Below are positions 31,360 through 42,094 of a stretch of DNA of 64,000 bases, in pieces. The notes under the pieces are model-generated. The model was given only the letters and a program-made list of their open reading frames with translations. It made no database searches and had not been told where the DNA came from. A program made the position numbers and the translations under genes. Positions within the stretch are counted from its first letter, which is position 1. Every line of letters starts with the position of its first letter. The DNA comes from an uncultured Bacteroidia bacterium. GTDB taxonomy: Bacteria; Bacteroidota; Bacteroidia; Bacteroidales; Prolixibacteraceae. The stretch is taken from the NCBI GenBank assembly GCA_903907075.1, contig CAIVMQ010000029.1, positions 62,001-126,000 of the forward strand, given 5' to 3'.

Positions 31360-31998
31360 ATGACATCTAAATCTATCCGTAACATAATTTTTGACCTTGG
31401 TGGAGTCATCCTTAATATTGATCCCCAACTTACTGTCGAAGGGTTTCGTAAACTTGGCTGGACCAACTTTTACGAAGGTGACAACCAGGCATTAGCGAAG
31501 GAGCTTTTTTTTCGATTGGAGCAAGGAGATTCAACGCCAGAATCATTTCGGAACTCAGTGAGGGAAATGATTAATGTTCCTCTTGACGATGACTCCATTG
31601 ATAAGGTATGGTCAGCAATGATCCTTGATATACCGGCCGAAAGGATCAAGTACCTTGAATCACTTAGAGCAAACTACCGAATTTTCATACTTAGTAATAC
31701 CAATGAAATTCACCGGCTAAAATTTCATCGTGAATTTGAAACTAATTTCGGCTACCCCCTTTACGATCTGTTTGAACGAAACTTCTATTCTCATCTGATG
31801 GGGATGCGTAAACCAGACCCGCAAATTTATATCCAGGCATTAAATGAGGCAGGAATCCTGCCCCACGAGACCCTTTTTATTGATGATATGGAAGTGAATA
31901 CAGAAGCGGCAAAGTCAATTGGAATGCAGGTATTGAATATTGAACCAGGGTCCCTGATGGAAGTCTTGCCGAACTACCTTAAAGAGCTAAAAAGGTAA
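31360..31998 (+). CDS. HAD family hydrolase (HAD-IA-like)
   Basis: IIFDLGGVILNID, ILSNTNEIH, RKPDPQIYIQALNEAG, LFIDDMEVNTEAAKSIGM. Confidence 0.93.
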   Translation: MTSKSIRNIIFDLGGVILNIDPQLTVEGFRKLGWTNFYEGDNQALAKELFFRLEQGDSTPESFRNSVREMINVPLDDDSIDKVWSAMILDIPAERIKYLESLRANYRIFILSNTNEIHRLKFHREFETNFGYPLYDLFERNFYSHLMGMRKPDPQIYIQALNEAGILPHETLFIDDMEVNTEAAKSIGMQVLNIEPGSLMEVLPNYLKELKR

Positions 31999-32003
31999 AA
32001 TTT

Positions 32004-32345
32004 AATTCTGATCATGCGTATTGCCAAGTAATGCATAAGCAACGGAGTTGCAAAATTGGTGAAGAAACTTCAAAGAAATGAAATCGAATTTGATGACAGG
32101 TACCTTTCTGAATGCTCTAATTAGGGGATCTCTTCGCAATGCTATTTTAATAGATATCACACTACGTGGTTTTGTTTCTTTTATCAAACTAAATCTACAA
32201 AGATACCGCTGCGATGCAGCTAGATAAATTACTTTAATTCAGATAATGCGTATTCCCCGGTAATACCAAAGCAACAGAGTTGCGAAATCTGTGTAGAAAA
32301 ATACGGATTAAGAATTTATAAACCACGTAGTGGTGATATCTTAAT
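32004..32345. repeat. degenerate composite repeat: two diverged direct modules plus an inverted pair AGATATCAC(C)ACTACGTGGTTT
   Basis: TGATCATGCGTATTGCCAAGTAATGCATAAGCAACGGAGTTGCAAAAT (~32009) versus AGATAATGCGTATTCCCCGGTAATACCAAAGCAACAGAGTTGCGAAAT (~32240); inverted boxes 32152-32172 and 32320-32341. Confidence 0.7.
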
Positions 32346-32365
32346 CCTATTTTACCTCAGACGAA

Positions 32366-33058
32366 TTAACGGTTAATAGCATGGATAAAGTAGTTCCATA
32401 CAGGGTCATTGGGTGGTGGAGCAATAATGGAGACCTGCTCACCGGTCACAGGATGGGTAAATTCAATTTTACGGGCATGAAGGTGAATCCCTCCATCAGC
32501 GTTTGAACGCGGAAAACCATATTTCAGATCTCCCTTAATATGCAGTCCGATTGCAGTCAGCTGAGCCCTGATCTGATGGTGCCTACCGGTATGTAGTTCA
32601 ATCTCGAGAAGGTGAAATTTATCAGACGAGCAGAGGTAGCGATAGGTAAGTCCTGCTTTCTTTGATTCCTTTCGTTCATTCGGGAATGCAAAGGATTTAT
32701 TTTGTTTGGTATCGCGAATCATCCAGTGATTCAAATCGGCTATTAAAGGATCCGGTTTCTTATCCACAACAGCCCAATAGGTTTTACGGATTAACCGATC
32801 CTCTTTAAATAGTTCGTTAAGTCTGGTAAGTGCTTTTGAGGTTCGGGCAAAGAGTACTGCACCACTTGTCGGTCTATCGAGGCGATGAGTTACCCCCAGA
32901 TAGACATTGCCTGGTTTATTATAGTGTTGTTTAATATACTCTTTTACCTCATCCCCCAAGGTCCGATCTCCGGTTTTATCACCTTGTACGATATCGCCAC
33001 ACCGTTTATTGATCGCAATAATATGATTATCTTCAAAAAGGACGGACAACTGAACCAT
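32366..33058 (-). CDS. RluA family pseudouridine synthase (short, RluC/D-like catalytic domain)
   Basis: GVTHRLDRPTSGAVLFARTSKAL, LHTGRHHQIRAQL. Confidence 0.93.
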   Translation of the reverse strand: MVQLSVLFEDNHIIAINKRCGDIVQGDKTGDRTLGDEVKEYIKQHYNKPGNVYLGVTHRLDRPTSGAVLFARTSKALTRLNELFKEDRLIRKTYWAVVDKKPDPLIADLNHWMIRDTKQNKSFAFPNERKESKKAGLTYRYLCSSDKFHLLEIELHTGRHHQIRAQLTAIGLHIKGDLKYGFPRSNADGGIHLHARKIEFTHPVTGEQVSIIAPPPNDPVWNYFIHAINR

Positions 33059-33124
33059 GCAATTTATTTGAACTATTTTTATCTAACTATCAATCTATTT
33101 CTGCAGGGTTAAAGAGCCCGATTC

Positions 33125-33943
33125 TTAATCGTACTGCTCTTTCTCATTCGGAAAATCGCGTGATTTTACGTCTGCCACATAATGTTCGACAGCCCCTTTA
33201 ATTTCGGAGGCCAGATTAAGATAGCGGCGTAAAAACCTAGGGGAGAACTCTTGAGTAAGCCCGAGCATATCGTGGATCACCAGCACCTGACCGTCAACGC
33301 CTCCACCGGCACCTATTCCAATTACAGGAATCTTTAATTTCTGAGCCACCTGTGTTCCCAATTTGGCAGGGATTTTTTCGAGCACGATAGCAAAGCAGCC
33401 CGCTTGTTCGAGCAATATAGCATCTTCGAGCAGTTTTTTTGCCTCTAATTCTTCTTTTGCACGTACGGTATAGGTTCCATATTTATGGATCGACTGAGGC
33501 ATAAGACCCAGATGGCCCATTACAGGGATCCCAGCCATAACAATTCGTTCAACAGAATCGATCACCTCTTTACCTCCTTCGAGTTTTACGGCATCGGCAT
33601 GGGTAATCTTCATAATGCGGATTGCAGAGCTAAGCGCCTCGAGGGGGTTTCCCTGATAGGTCCCAAATGGCATGTCCACAACGACCAATGCTCTGGAGAC
33701 CCCTTTTACCACAGACTTTCCGTGATAAATCATTTGATCAAGGGTTATGGGAAGAGTCGTTTCATTTCCTGCCATAACATTCGAGGCGGAATCGCCCACT
33801 AGAATTACATCGATTCCGGCCTGATCGACAAGTTTCGCCATACTGTAATCGTATGATGTAAGCATGGAGATTTTCTCACCACGAAGTTTCATCTCCGCAA
33901 GAACATGGGTAGTTACCCTTTTTACCTCTTTCTGTACCGACAT
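33125..33943 (-). CDS. panB: 3-methyl-2-oxobutanoate hydroxymethyltransferase
   Basis: [88 protein letters not shown]. Confidence 0.96.
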   Translation of the reverse strand: MSVQKEVKRVTTHVLAEMKLRGEKISMLTSYDYSMAKLVDQAGIDVILVGDSASNVMAGNETTLPITLDQMIYHGKSVVKGVSRALVVVDMPFGTYQGNPLEALSSAIRIMKITHADAVKLEGGKEVIDSVERIVMAGIPVMGHLGLMPQSIHKYGTYTVRAKEELEAKKLLEDAILLEQAGCFAIVLEKIPAKLGTQVAQKLKIPVIGIGAGGGVDGQVLVIHDMLGLTQEFSPRFLRRYLNLASEIKGAVEHYVADVKSRDFPNEKEQYD

Positions 33944-34048
33944 AATCTTAGTTTCAACAAGGAAATTATAGTGTCAAAAGTAAAAAAATCTCCGAAACAA
34001 ACCCAATGGATAAGTTCCGGAGATTTTTCTCCAAATTTTCAGCCCCAG

Positions 34049-35194
34049 TTATACTCTGAGGAAGATCTTCTTTTGATACAAGTAAAACAAAACAATCCAT
34101 TCAAGAGCAATAGAGCCAACAATTACTGCAAGCGCATTTCGTGGTTCCACACCTGCGGGAACCAACCAGCCCATAAAATAATTTGAAGCCTGATCAAAAT
34201 CGATGATCGAATGGCCCAAATAAATTGTAATCGAATTCATTCCAATCACCTTAAAAAATAGTGTTGGATAAAACGAGATTCCCTTTGTCCACTCCTTAAC
34301 GTCGATCGAAAAATAGAAGAGTGCCAATAAGATTGCACTAATCCCCGATGCTAGCATATTAAATGGGACTGTCCACGCCTTCTTGATAATTGGATAAACA
34401 GGTGAAAGAATTAGTGCGACAACAATCAATGCAGCACCCGCGATGGCGATGGTAACTGCTTTACGTTGAGTAGCCGGGTTTCCATCGCGCAAAACAGACC
34501 CTGCAAGTGCGCCCATCAAGGTAACTGTGATCGCAGAAACAATGCACAATAGCCCCTCTGGATCATAAACATCGCCATATAATCTACCTGGGAGTAACAT
34601 TTGATCAATCCATGCGTTCATGCCAACTCCTTCTTGATTTAAAACCCCTGCTCCAACACCGGGAACAGGAACAACCAATTGTAAGATTGCAATTCCAGCC
34701 ATAATCCCAATCAGCCAGATCGCCCGAGTTTTAAATGACTTGGTATAAAGTACGATGATCGCGGCAAATAAATACCCGAGACCAATTTGTCCAAGGACAC
34801 TGGCAATGCGCATTTCAGAGATTCCCTCAAACGGATGCCTAAGTGCACCATTGTAGATCACACCTAAAAGAACCAACAGGAGTCCACGTTTAATAATTTT
34901 ATTACGAAGAGTTTTACGCTCAACGCCTTGCTCAACTTTCGCAGTAACGGCATAAGGGATAGCTACTCCAGAAATAAACATAAACATTGGGAATATTAGG
35001 TCTTCAAAATGGAAGCCAACCCATGATGCATGATGCATCTGTTCGGCAATTGCATTTATCCAACCCCAATCTGTTGCCTTAGCTAAGGCAGCTATTAGAC
35101 TTCCCCCACCTACAATCCACAACATGTCGAATCCTCGTAAAACATCGAGCGATTGCAGTCGTTCTGATTTCGTCACCTCAACCTTTTTTGTCAT
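34049..35194 (-). CDS. heparan-alpha-glucosaminide N-acetyltransferase-like membrane acyltransferase (DUF5009-like)
   Basis: RLQSLDVLRGFDMLWIVGG, HASWVGFHFEDLIFPMFMFISGVAIPY; multi-TM. Confidence 0.85.
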   Translation of the reverse strand: MTKKVEVTKSERLQSLDVLRGFDMLWIVGGGSLIAALAKATDWGWINAIAEQMHHASWVGFHFEDLIFPMFMFISGVAIPYAVTAKVEQGVERKTLRNKIIKRGLLLVLLGVIYNGALRHPFEGISEMRIASVLGQIGLGYLFAAIIVLYTKSFKTRAIWLIGIMAGIAILQLVVPVPGVGAGVLNQEGVGMNAWIDQMLLPGRLYGDVYDPEGLLCIVSAITVTLMGALAGSVLRDGNPATQRKAVTIAIAGAALIVVALILSPVYPIIKKAWTVPFNMLASGISAILLALFYFSIDVKEWTKGISFYPTLFFKVIGMNSITIYLGHSIIDFDQASNYFMGWLVPAGVEPRNALAVIVGSIALEWIVLFYLYQKKIFLRV

Positions 35195-35632
35195 ATTTTA
35201 AATTTTTATTGGGATTAATATAGTTTGTCCAAAGTTATATATTTTGAATTAAGGTGCAACTTTGTCGCTTATTGATTTCATTTTTTTTAATGCTACACCG
35301 TTTTAGTATATTGTTTTGGCATTTTTTAAAAACTACAATCGAAATTTATTAGTGCTCCGTTTCTCCTAACGGCAAATAAGGTAATGATAAACAGTAGTTG
35401 GAATTAGCGGAAACAAATAATCGAAGCTGATCGTCTTACAATACGCCTCATTTGCACGTGTCGGGCTTCACTGTCGTTTTGTCATAAAAGATGACAGTCT
35501 AAAAGATTTTACCCCTTATTAGTGTGTCAATATTACCAATTATTGGAATTTCTGAATCTTGGCACACCGATTGGTAGGATAAGGTTATCAGTATAAAACC
35601 AGTAAATCAACAATTAAAAATAAGTATACAAA

Positions 35633-37546
35633 ATGGGAAAGATTATTGGAATAGATTTAGGAACAACCAATTCGTGTGTTGCCGTAATGGAAGGGAACGA
35701 ACCAGTTGTTATTCCTAACAGCGAAGGCAAACGGACAACCCCATCGGTTGTTGCATTTGTTGAGAATAGCGAGCGTAAGGTTGGTGATCCTGCAAAACGT
35801 CAGGCGATTACAAATCCAAGCAAGACTATCTCATCGATTAAACGATTAATGGGCGAGCCATATACGAATCTATCGAAAGAAATAAAAAGGGTGCCATTCT
35901 CTGTTATTCAGGGAGATCATGATACTCCACGTGTAAAAATTGATGATCGTTTTTACTCTCCTCAGGAGATTTCGGCTATGATACTTCAGAAGATGAAAAA
36001 GACAGCCGAAGATTATCTTGGACAAGAGGTTACAGAAGCGGTTATTACAGTACCGGCATATTTCAACGATTCACAGCGCCAAGCGACTAAAGAAGCTGGT
36101 GAGATTGCAGGTCTAAAAGTACGTCGAATCATTAACGAGCCGACAGCTGCCTCACTTGCCTATGGTCTTGACAAGATGCACAAGGATATGAAGATTGCGG
36201 TTTTTGACCTTGGCGGTGGAACTTTTGATATCTCTATCTTGGAACTTGGAGATGGAGTATTCGAGGTGAAATCTACCGATGGAGACACTCACCTTGGTGG
36301 GGATGATTTCGATCAGGCTATTGTCGATTGGCTTACAGATGAATTTAAAAACGACGAAGGGGTAGATCTGCATAAAGATGCAATGGCATTACAACGTTTA
36401 AAAGAAGCCGCTGAAAAAGCGAAGATTGAACTCTCAAGCTCAACACAGACAGAGATTAATCTCCCTTATATTATGCCTGTAAACGGAGTGCCAAAACATC
36501 TTGTTAAGACACTTACCCGTGCAAAATTTGAACAGTTATGCGATAAATTGATCAATGCAACGATGGAACCTTGTCGTAAGGCTCTTAAAAATGCAGGGAT
36601 GACCATTAAAGATATTGACGAAGTTATCCTGGTAGGAGGATCTACACGTATTCCAGCCATTCAGGAAAAAGTTCAGGCATTATTTGGCAGAACACCTTCA
36701 AAAGGGGTAAATCCTGACGAAGTTGTTGCTGTAGGTGCTGCAATTCAGGGAGGAGTCCTCTCAGGTGAAGTAACCGATGTTCTCTTACTAGACGTCACAC
36801 CTCTTTCATTAGGTATTGAAACAATGGGTGGTGTAATGACCAAACTTATTGAGGCAAATACCACCATCCCAACAAAGAAAGCAGAAACTTTCACTACCGC
36901 TGCCGACAGTCAACCATCAGTTGAGATCCATGTATTACAGGGAGAACGGCCAATGGCTTCAGGGAATAAAACAATTGGACGATTCCACCTTGATGGACTT
37001 CCACCAGCACCACGTGGCATTCCTCAGGTCGAAGTTGCATTTGATATTGATGCCAACGGAATTCTTCATGTTACAGCTAAAGATAAAGCGACAAATAAAG
37101 AACAGTCTATCCGTATTGAAGCATCTACAGGCCTAACCGACGAAGAGATCAAAAGGATGAAAGATGAAGCAGCAGCAAATGCAGATTCTGACAAGCAGGC
37201 TGTAGAACGGGTTGAAAAACTTAATCATGCCGATACGTTGATTTTCCAAACAGAGAAACAACTAAAGGAATTTGGCGATAAACTACCTGCAGATAAGAAA
37301 GGTCCTATCGAAGAGGCCTTAAACAAACTTAAAGAGGCTCATAAAATCCAGGATCTTCCGGGAATAGATGCAGCAACGACCGAGCTAAATGCGGTATTCC
37401 AAGCGGCCTCGCAAGAGATGTATAATGCAGCAAGTGCACAAGGTCAGGAAGGCGCTTCCGGAAATCCTGGAAATGCCGGAGCATCTCATCAGAACCCTAA
37501 AGGAGACGGCGAAGTTACTGACGTTGATTTTGAGGAAGTAAAGTAA
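35633..37546 (+). CDS. dnaK: molecular chaperone DnaK (Hsp70)
   Basis: [52 protein letters not shown]-terminal [12 protein letters not shown]. Confidence 0.99.
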   Translation: MGKIIGIDLGTTNSCVAVMEGNEPVVIPNSEGKRTTPSVVAFVENSERKVGDPAKRQAITNPSKTISSIKRLMGEPYTNLSKEIKRVPFSVIQGDHDTPRVKIDDRFYSPQEISAMILQKMKKTAEDYLGQEVTEAVITVPAYFNDSQRQATKEAGEIAGLKVRRIINEPTAASLAYGLDKMHKDMKIAVFDLGGGTFDISILELGDGVFEVKSTDGDTHLGGDDFDQAIVDWLTDEFKNDEGVDLHKDAMALQRLKEAAEKAKIELSSSTQTEINLPYIMPVNGVPKHLVKTLTRAKFEQLCDKLINATMEPCRKALKNAGMTIKDIDEVILVGGSTRIPAIQEKVQALFGRTPSKGVNPDEVVAVGAAIQGGVLSGEVTDVLLLDVTPLSLGIETMGGVMTKLIEANTTIPTKKAETFTTAADSQPSVEIHVLQGERPMASGNKTIGRFHLDGLPPAPRGIPQVEVAFDIDANGILHVTAKDKATNKEQSIRIEASTGLTDEEIKRMKDEAAANADSDKQAVERVEKLNHADTLIFQTEKQLKEFGDKLPADKKGPIEEALNKLKEAHKIQDLPGIDAATTELNAVFQAASQEMYNAASAQGQEGASGNPGNAGASHQNPKGDGEVTDVDFEEVK

Positions 37547-37630
37547 GACTATCAATCTGCATTGGAATCGAATAGATAAACATATTCAACTAATTATTTT
37601 TCAAAGATATTAGATTACTAAATTATATCA

Positions 37631-37668
37631 AAGGTCCGTTTCACATATGAAACGGACCTTTCTTTGTT
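37631..37668. terminator. intrinsic terminator between convergent dnaK and DUF5103 gene
   Basis: 13-bp perfect stem AAGGTCCGTTTCA-CATA-TGAAACGGACCTT followed by TCTTTGTTT. Confidence 0.85.
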
Positions 37669-39002
37669 TATCTCTTAACCGAATTTAGCGATCGGTATCC
37701 AATTAACTTATCGTACCTCGACGAAAAAGTGTGGTAATAGACAAAAATCTGATAGTCATTCTCCGTCTCGACATGACTGCCTTCGAGTAATGCATTGTCA
37801 ATCTTATTTTCCCCATTTGGGATATAGACATATTGGTAATCATAGAATCCTTGTTTAATTGTGAGTGCGGCTTCATAGCGTTTTAGCTCAAAATTCCATT
37901 TCATTAGATTGGCGGCAAGGCATTTCCAGCCAGATATCCCACCGAAAACATAAATCTTACCTCCCGACAATGGCTCAGGCATCTCAAGCGAAAAATGGAC
38001 CACGATATAATCAGACTCAAGATCAGGGTCATTGGCTCGATTATTTTTCACCAGATAATGGCCATTCAGATCATTCTCCGTTTGATAATCCTCCAGCCGT
38101 CGAACCTTATCCGGACGTAAGGCAACCTCAAAATAGGGATCCAAATACTCAATCTTTATTACCCCCAGCCCATTTATCCGAAGATCTTTTGTATCGAAAT
38201 TACGAAATTCATTTCCTCCAGGGAAAATATTCTCCCGACTTAGATCATAAATCAATTGATTCTCTTTTACAAATAATGGCTTTAGATTTACGATGCAATT
38301 ATCAATGCGCGTATTCTGCATCATTACAACCTTAACCTCTGTATGTGGATCTAAAATATGAATATGCGAATAATCAACCGTAAAATCAATCTCCTGATCA
38401 CGCCCCCGATACCCTTCAAAGGTCGATTTCTTTACATCTCCAGAAATCTCAGTTAAAGACTCCAGGATATAAAAACGACGGGTTAAAACAGGAATCTCTT
38501 TATTCCCTTCATCATAAATGGAGAGCAGATAATTTCCCGATATCATAAATCGAACCTGCTCATTTGGAAGAATCAACTGATAATTTGTATACCGTATTGT
38601 GGTGTTTGCTGAGGCTGCAAAATCTGTTATTGGGTTCTCCACAAATCCTTCCATATACTCTTGGGGAACTATGCGCGATGGATACCAGTCAGCGTCACAA
38701 TGGGTGATCGTATAATAAAAATTCGTTGTCTGGTCAGATAACTCATCAAACTTTAAGACCAACTCCTGCTCCTTCTCCAGCTCAATTACAGGCATTGAAA
38801 ACTCCCATCCTTTACGAAAAAACTGAACGGTGCGAATACTCTCCTTATAAACGCCGTTCTCCATCGGCTTTACATTACTTTGAGGAAAAGCAAATCCATC
38901 AAAAACAGGGTAAAGCAAAAATATAAATAAGGCACTATAAATCTTATAAGATTTATGCAAAAGATTACGTGTCGCTGGCATTGTAGCTGTATTAATAAAC
39001 AT
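37668..39002 (-). CDS. DUF5103 domain protein (type IX secretion-associated plug-like family)
   Basis: YKESIRTVQFFRKGWEFSMPVIEL...DQTTNFYYTITHCDADWYPSRIVPQEYMEGF...FEGYRGRDQEIDFTVDYS. Confidence 0.85.
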   Translation of the reverse strand: MFINTATMPATRNLLHKSYKIYSALFIFLLYPVFDGFAFPQSNVKPMENGVYKESIRTVQFFRKGWEFSMPVIELEKEQELVLKFDELSDQTTNFYYTITHCDADWYPSRIVPQEYMEGFVENPITDFAASANTTIRYTNYQLILPNEQVRFMISGNYLLSIYDEGNKEIPVLTRRFYILESLTEISGDVKKSTFEGYRGRDQEIDFTVDYSHIHILDPHTEVKVVMMQNTRIDNCIVNLKPLFVKENQLIYDLSRENIFPGGNEFRNFDTKDLRINGLGVIKIEYLDPYFEVALRPDKVRRLEDYQTENDLNGHYLVKNNRANDPDLESDYIVVHFSLEMPEPLSGGKIYVFGGISGWKCLAANLMKWNFELKRYEAALTIKQGFYDYQYVYIPNGENKIDNALLEGSHVETENDYQIFVYYHTFSSRYDKLIGYRSLNSVKR

Positions 39003-39029
39003 TTAACTTAATAGAATACTCGACTCAGG

Positions 39030-40151
39030 TTATTTACCTGAGAACTCTATCGTCCTCGTATTTGAAGGAATGACCAATTTCTCGTTGTTATACCAACTAA
39101 TTACCAGTCCTACAACCTGATTGTAATTTTTGACTCCTTCCTCAATGCGGTTTGTTTTAAGGTAAGCATTGTTTGCCGCAGTCTGCACCTGATCAAGTGT
39201 TTTATTGCGTAGTCCGTTCCAATGACTGCGTTGAAAGCGCAAATCAAGGAGCACAGGAGCATCAATTTTTTTGATATAATCTTTAAGATTAGGCATTTCA
39301 GAAGCATCCGAGATAAAATAGGGAAGCAGATTTACATACCCTGAATATTGGAGCCGCCTATCGGGCGATGTTGTACAGACCATAAAAGCAGCCAGATTTG
39401 CCTCTGCCTCATTGGTGATTCCAAATTGATGAGCTTTCTCGTGAGCAAGAACAAATGGATATTCCATGGGGAGAAGGTAATAATTCAGATGCACCTCGTT
39501 GAAGAATGGACCAAAGTAGCCACTAACACCCGACTTAGCAAAAAAAGAACTGAAAAGCATAGTCTTAGGTCGTCTCGAACCATTCGGATAATGGATACCC
39601 AGAGTGGCTCTATTCTTTTGATACGACTCCTCTATTAAACGATCAATAGTTTCATAATCTTTATTTTGTATAGCAACTCTGCTTGAATTCGCATGAATTA
39701 ATATGGAATCAAGAATAGATCGGAACACTGCTTCATCACCCTTAGGACTCTCCCACCCTATCCGGCTTTCAAGGTTTGGTCTGAAATAGTTAAATCCCCA
39801 CGCAAGGTAAAAAAAAGCATAGATTAACGCACTAAATTGGCACAAACGCAGTAAGAACCATCTAAGTTTTAGCTTGCGAAATAGTGCTAAAGCGAATCCA
39901 ATTACAAGTATAACAATGACCGATAACCAGAAGAGATCCCAAATGGAAAATGGGATTAGCGAACTTACACTGGAAAACAGAGAGGCAATTAATGGATAAA
40001 GAGCTTTGGAATAATAGAACTCTATAACATGCGATTCGCCACTGGAAAACACAACAACTATCAAGACCAAAGCGGCAACAATAAATGGCCAAGCGTTTTT
40101 AAGAACGCCCGCCATCCCTTTTTGCACACTATAAGATCTTAATCTATTCAT
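39030..40151 (-). CDS. DUF3810 domain membrane protein with HExxH-like motif
   Basis: YLAWGFNYFRPNL, AKSGVSGYFGPFFNEVHLN, PFVLAHEKAHQFGITNEAEANLAAFM. Confidence 0.88.
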   Translation of the reverse strand: MNRLRSYSVQKGMAGVLKNAWPFIVAALVLIVVVFSSGESHVIEFYYSKALYPLIASLFSSVSSLIPFSIWDLFWLSVIVILVIGFALALFRKLKLRWFLLRLCQFSALIYAFFYLAWGFNYFRPNLESRIGWESPKGDEAVFRSILDSILIHANSSRVAIQNKDYETIDRLIEESYQKNRATLGIHYPNGSRRPKTMLFSSFFAKSGVSGYFGPFFNEVHLNYYLLPMEYPFVLAHEKAHQFGITNEAEANLAAFMVCTTSPDRRLQYSGYVNLLPYFISDASEMPNLKDYIKKIDAPVLLDLRFQRSHWNGLRNKTLDQVQTAANNAYLKTNRIEEGVKNYNQVVGLVISWYNNEKLVIPSNTRTIEFSGK

Positions 40152-40334
40152 CTATGATTTTCTAAATCCAACTAATTTGGCGACTATGATACAGATTCAT
40201 TACACACTTATCAGCTATTGAGTAATTAAATTAGCCAACGCAGTAAACTATTCAATTGAAAATTCAATAAAAATTGCAGATAACAGCTAAAATAATTCGT
40301 TGTAAATCTACAAAATGATTACCAATGTTTAACT

Positions 40335-41792
40335 TTGGGGATGATCAACGAACAGCTAAAGTTATCGGAATTAAACGGGAGGGTAAAGAAAACCATTGGC
40401 GATAGCTTCACCGCGCCAATCTGGGTGATTGGTGAAATTTCCGAATTAAAAATTAACCGCAATGGCCATTGTTATCTTGTCCTAATCGAAAAAGAAGAGA
40501 ATGGAGATTCTATCATTGCTCAGGCTAAAGCTACGATATGGTCGTATACATTTCGGATGCTTCAGCCCTATTTTGAGTCTACTACAGGACAGCAATTAAC
40601 CGAGGGGCTAAAAGTTTTAGTTAGTGTTTCGGTAGAATTTCATGAATTGTATGGCTTTAGCCTCAACATACGCGATATTGACCCAACCTATTCCTTAGGC
40701 GATATGGCGCGGCGCCGCAGAGAAATAATCACCCGGCTCCAAACGGAAGGGGTAGCCGATATGAATAAAGAGTTAACCCTGCCCACGGTACCACAAAAGA
40801 TTGCAATCATCTCATCATCAACTGCTGCTGGATATCAGGATTTTGTGGAGCAGCTGACCCATAATCCGAATAAATATAAGTTCCACATCAAATTATTCCC
40901 CGCTATCATGCAGGGGAATCAGGCTGAAACCTCAATTATTGAGGCTCTGGAAAGGATCTACCTTTATGAAAGTTTCTTTGATGCGGTAGTAATAATTCGA
41001 GGCGGAGGTTCACAGGCAGACTTAAGCTGTTTTGATAATTACAACCTGGCCTATTTTATTACCCAATTCCCCTTACCTATAATCACAGGAATAGGGCACG
41101 AAAAAGATGACTCAATTGTAGATATGGTGGCTCATACCCGATTAAAAACACCTACGGCAGTGGCAGAATTCCTAATCAGTGGTGTCGCACAATTTGATGG
41201 CTATCTTTCTGAATTAAAAACTCAGTTCTTCCAATCTACAGTAGAATTAATCACCGATGCAAAAAAGGAAATCGATCATTTTACAAGAACTATCATACCA
41301 AAGGCCAAAGAAAAGATAGCTTTAGTCGGCAATCGGTTAAATCAAACAATCTGGAAATTTGATACCCAGGTAAAGAAATTCGTTCAAAATCAAAACTATC
41401 AACTAGGGAGAACAGAAGAGTTATTACGACACGATTTTAAAAACTTCTCACAACTTCAACTTAGAGGACTGGAGAAGACCACAAGAACAGTATCGCTCAA
41501 CTGCCGAAATATAATCCTATTAAACAGCGACTTACTCAAAAGAAAAATACAGAAATCTGAGAAATTAGTCCGTTCGGCACTATCGGAAAACCTCCATTAT
41601 CTTGAACTATCAAGGCAAAAAGCATTGCTTACCGATCCAGCGAAAATACTTTCCAGAGGATACTCCATTACTACGTTTAATGGTCGTGCACTAAAAGATA
41701 CAACTTTGATTACCGAAAAGTCGATTATAGAAACAAGACTCTTTAAAGGAAACATAATCAGTGAAATAAAAACTATAGTAAAAAATGATTGA
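40335..41792 (+). CDS. xseA: exodeoxyribonuclease VII large subunit
   Basis: APIWVIGEISELKINRNGHCYLVLIEKE; PQKIAIISSSTAAGYQDF; VIIRGGGSQADLSCFDNYNLAYFITQFPLPIITGIGHEKDDSIVDMVAHTRLKTPTAVAEFLI. Confidence 0.96.
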   Translation: MGMINEQLKLSELNGRVKKTIGDSFTAPIWVIGEISELKINRNGHCYLVLIEKEENGDSIIAQAKATIWSYTFRMLQPYFESTTGQQLTEGLKVLVSVSVEFHELYGFSLNIRDIDPTYSLGDMARRRREIITRLQTEGVADMNKELTLPTVPQKIAIISSSTAAGYQDFVEQLTHNPNKYKFHIKLFPAIMQGNQAETSIIEALERIYLYESFFDAVVIIRGGGSQADLSCFDNYNLAYFITQFPLPIITGIGHEKDDSIVDMVAHTRLKTPTAVAEFLISGVAQFDGYLSELKTQFFQSTVELITDAKKEIDHFTRTIIPKAKEKIALVGNRLNQTIWKFDTQVKKFVQNQNYQLGRTEELLRHDFKNFSQLQLRGLEKTTRTVSLNCRNIILLNSDLLKRKIQKSEKLVRSALSENLHYLELSRQKALLTDPAKILSRGYSITTFNGRALKDTTLITEKSIIETRLFKGNIISEIKTIVKND

Positions 41793-42009
41793 TATGAATA
41801 GTAACAAAAAAACAATGTCTTATAAGGAATCGATCTCCGAAATCGAAGAGATACTCAAACAACTGGAGAATAATGAGCTAGACGTAGATGAACTCTCTGA
41901 AAAAGTAAAACGAGTATCACTTCTAGTCACCTTATGCAAAGAGAAATTACATCATACAGAGAAAGAAGTAGATAAAATCTTAAAGGAAATGGATAATAAT
42001 TTTCAGTAA
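41785..42009 (+). CDS. xseB: exodeoxyribonuclease VII small subunit
   Basis: SYKESISEIEEILKQLENNELDVDELSEKVKRVSLLVTLCKEKL; overlaps xseA 3' end. Confidence 0.9.
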   Translation: MIDMNSNKKTMSYKESISEIEEILKQLENNELDVDELSEKVKRVSLLVTLCKEKLHHTEKEVDKILKEMDNNFQ

Positions 42010-42094
42010 GTTCACTAATTTTATGAAATTTATCATTTGGTAGATTCTAAAAGTATTCTAACTTTAAGCTTCATAATCTCTGAATCGTTATACC

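Noticed and set aside
32002-32187. ORF 61 aa (MIKETKPRSVISIKIALRRDPL...)
   Set aside because: Lies within the composite repeat and is paralleled by the second, non-ORF copy; a repeat by-product rather than a gene.
33485-34186. Plus-strand ORFs over panB and the DUF5009-like gene (33485..33802, 33905..34186)
   Set aside because: Antisense to strong CDSs with no recognisable domains.
36849-37136. 95-aa ORF in another frame of dnaK
   Set aside because: Overlaps conserved dnaK coding sequence; no independent support.
37865-38335. 156-aa plus-strand ORF antisense to the DUF5103 gene
   Set aside because: Low-complexity, no start context or family; the opposite strand is a coherent CDS.
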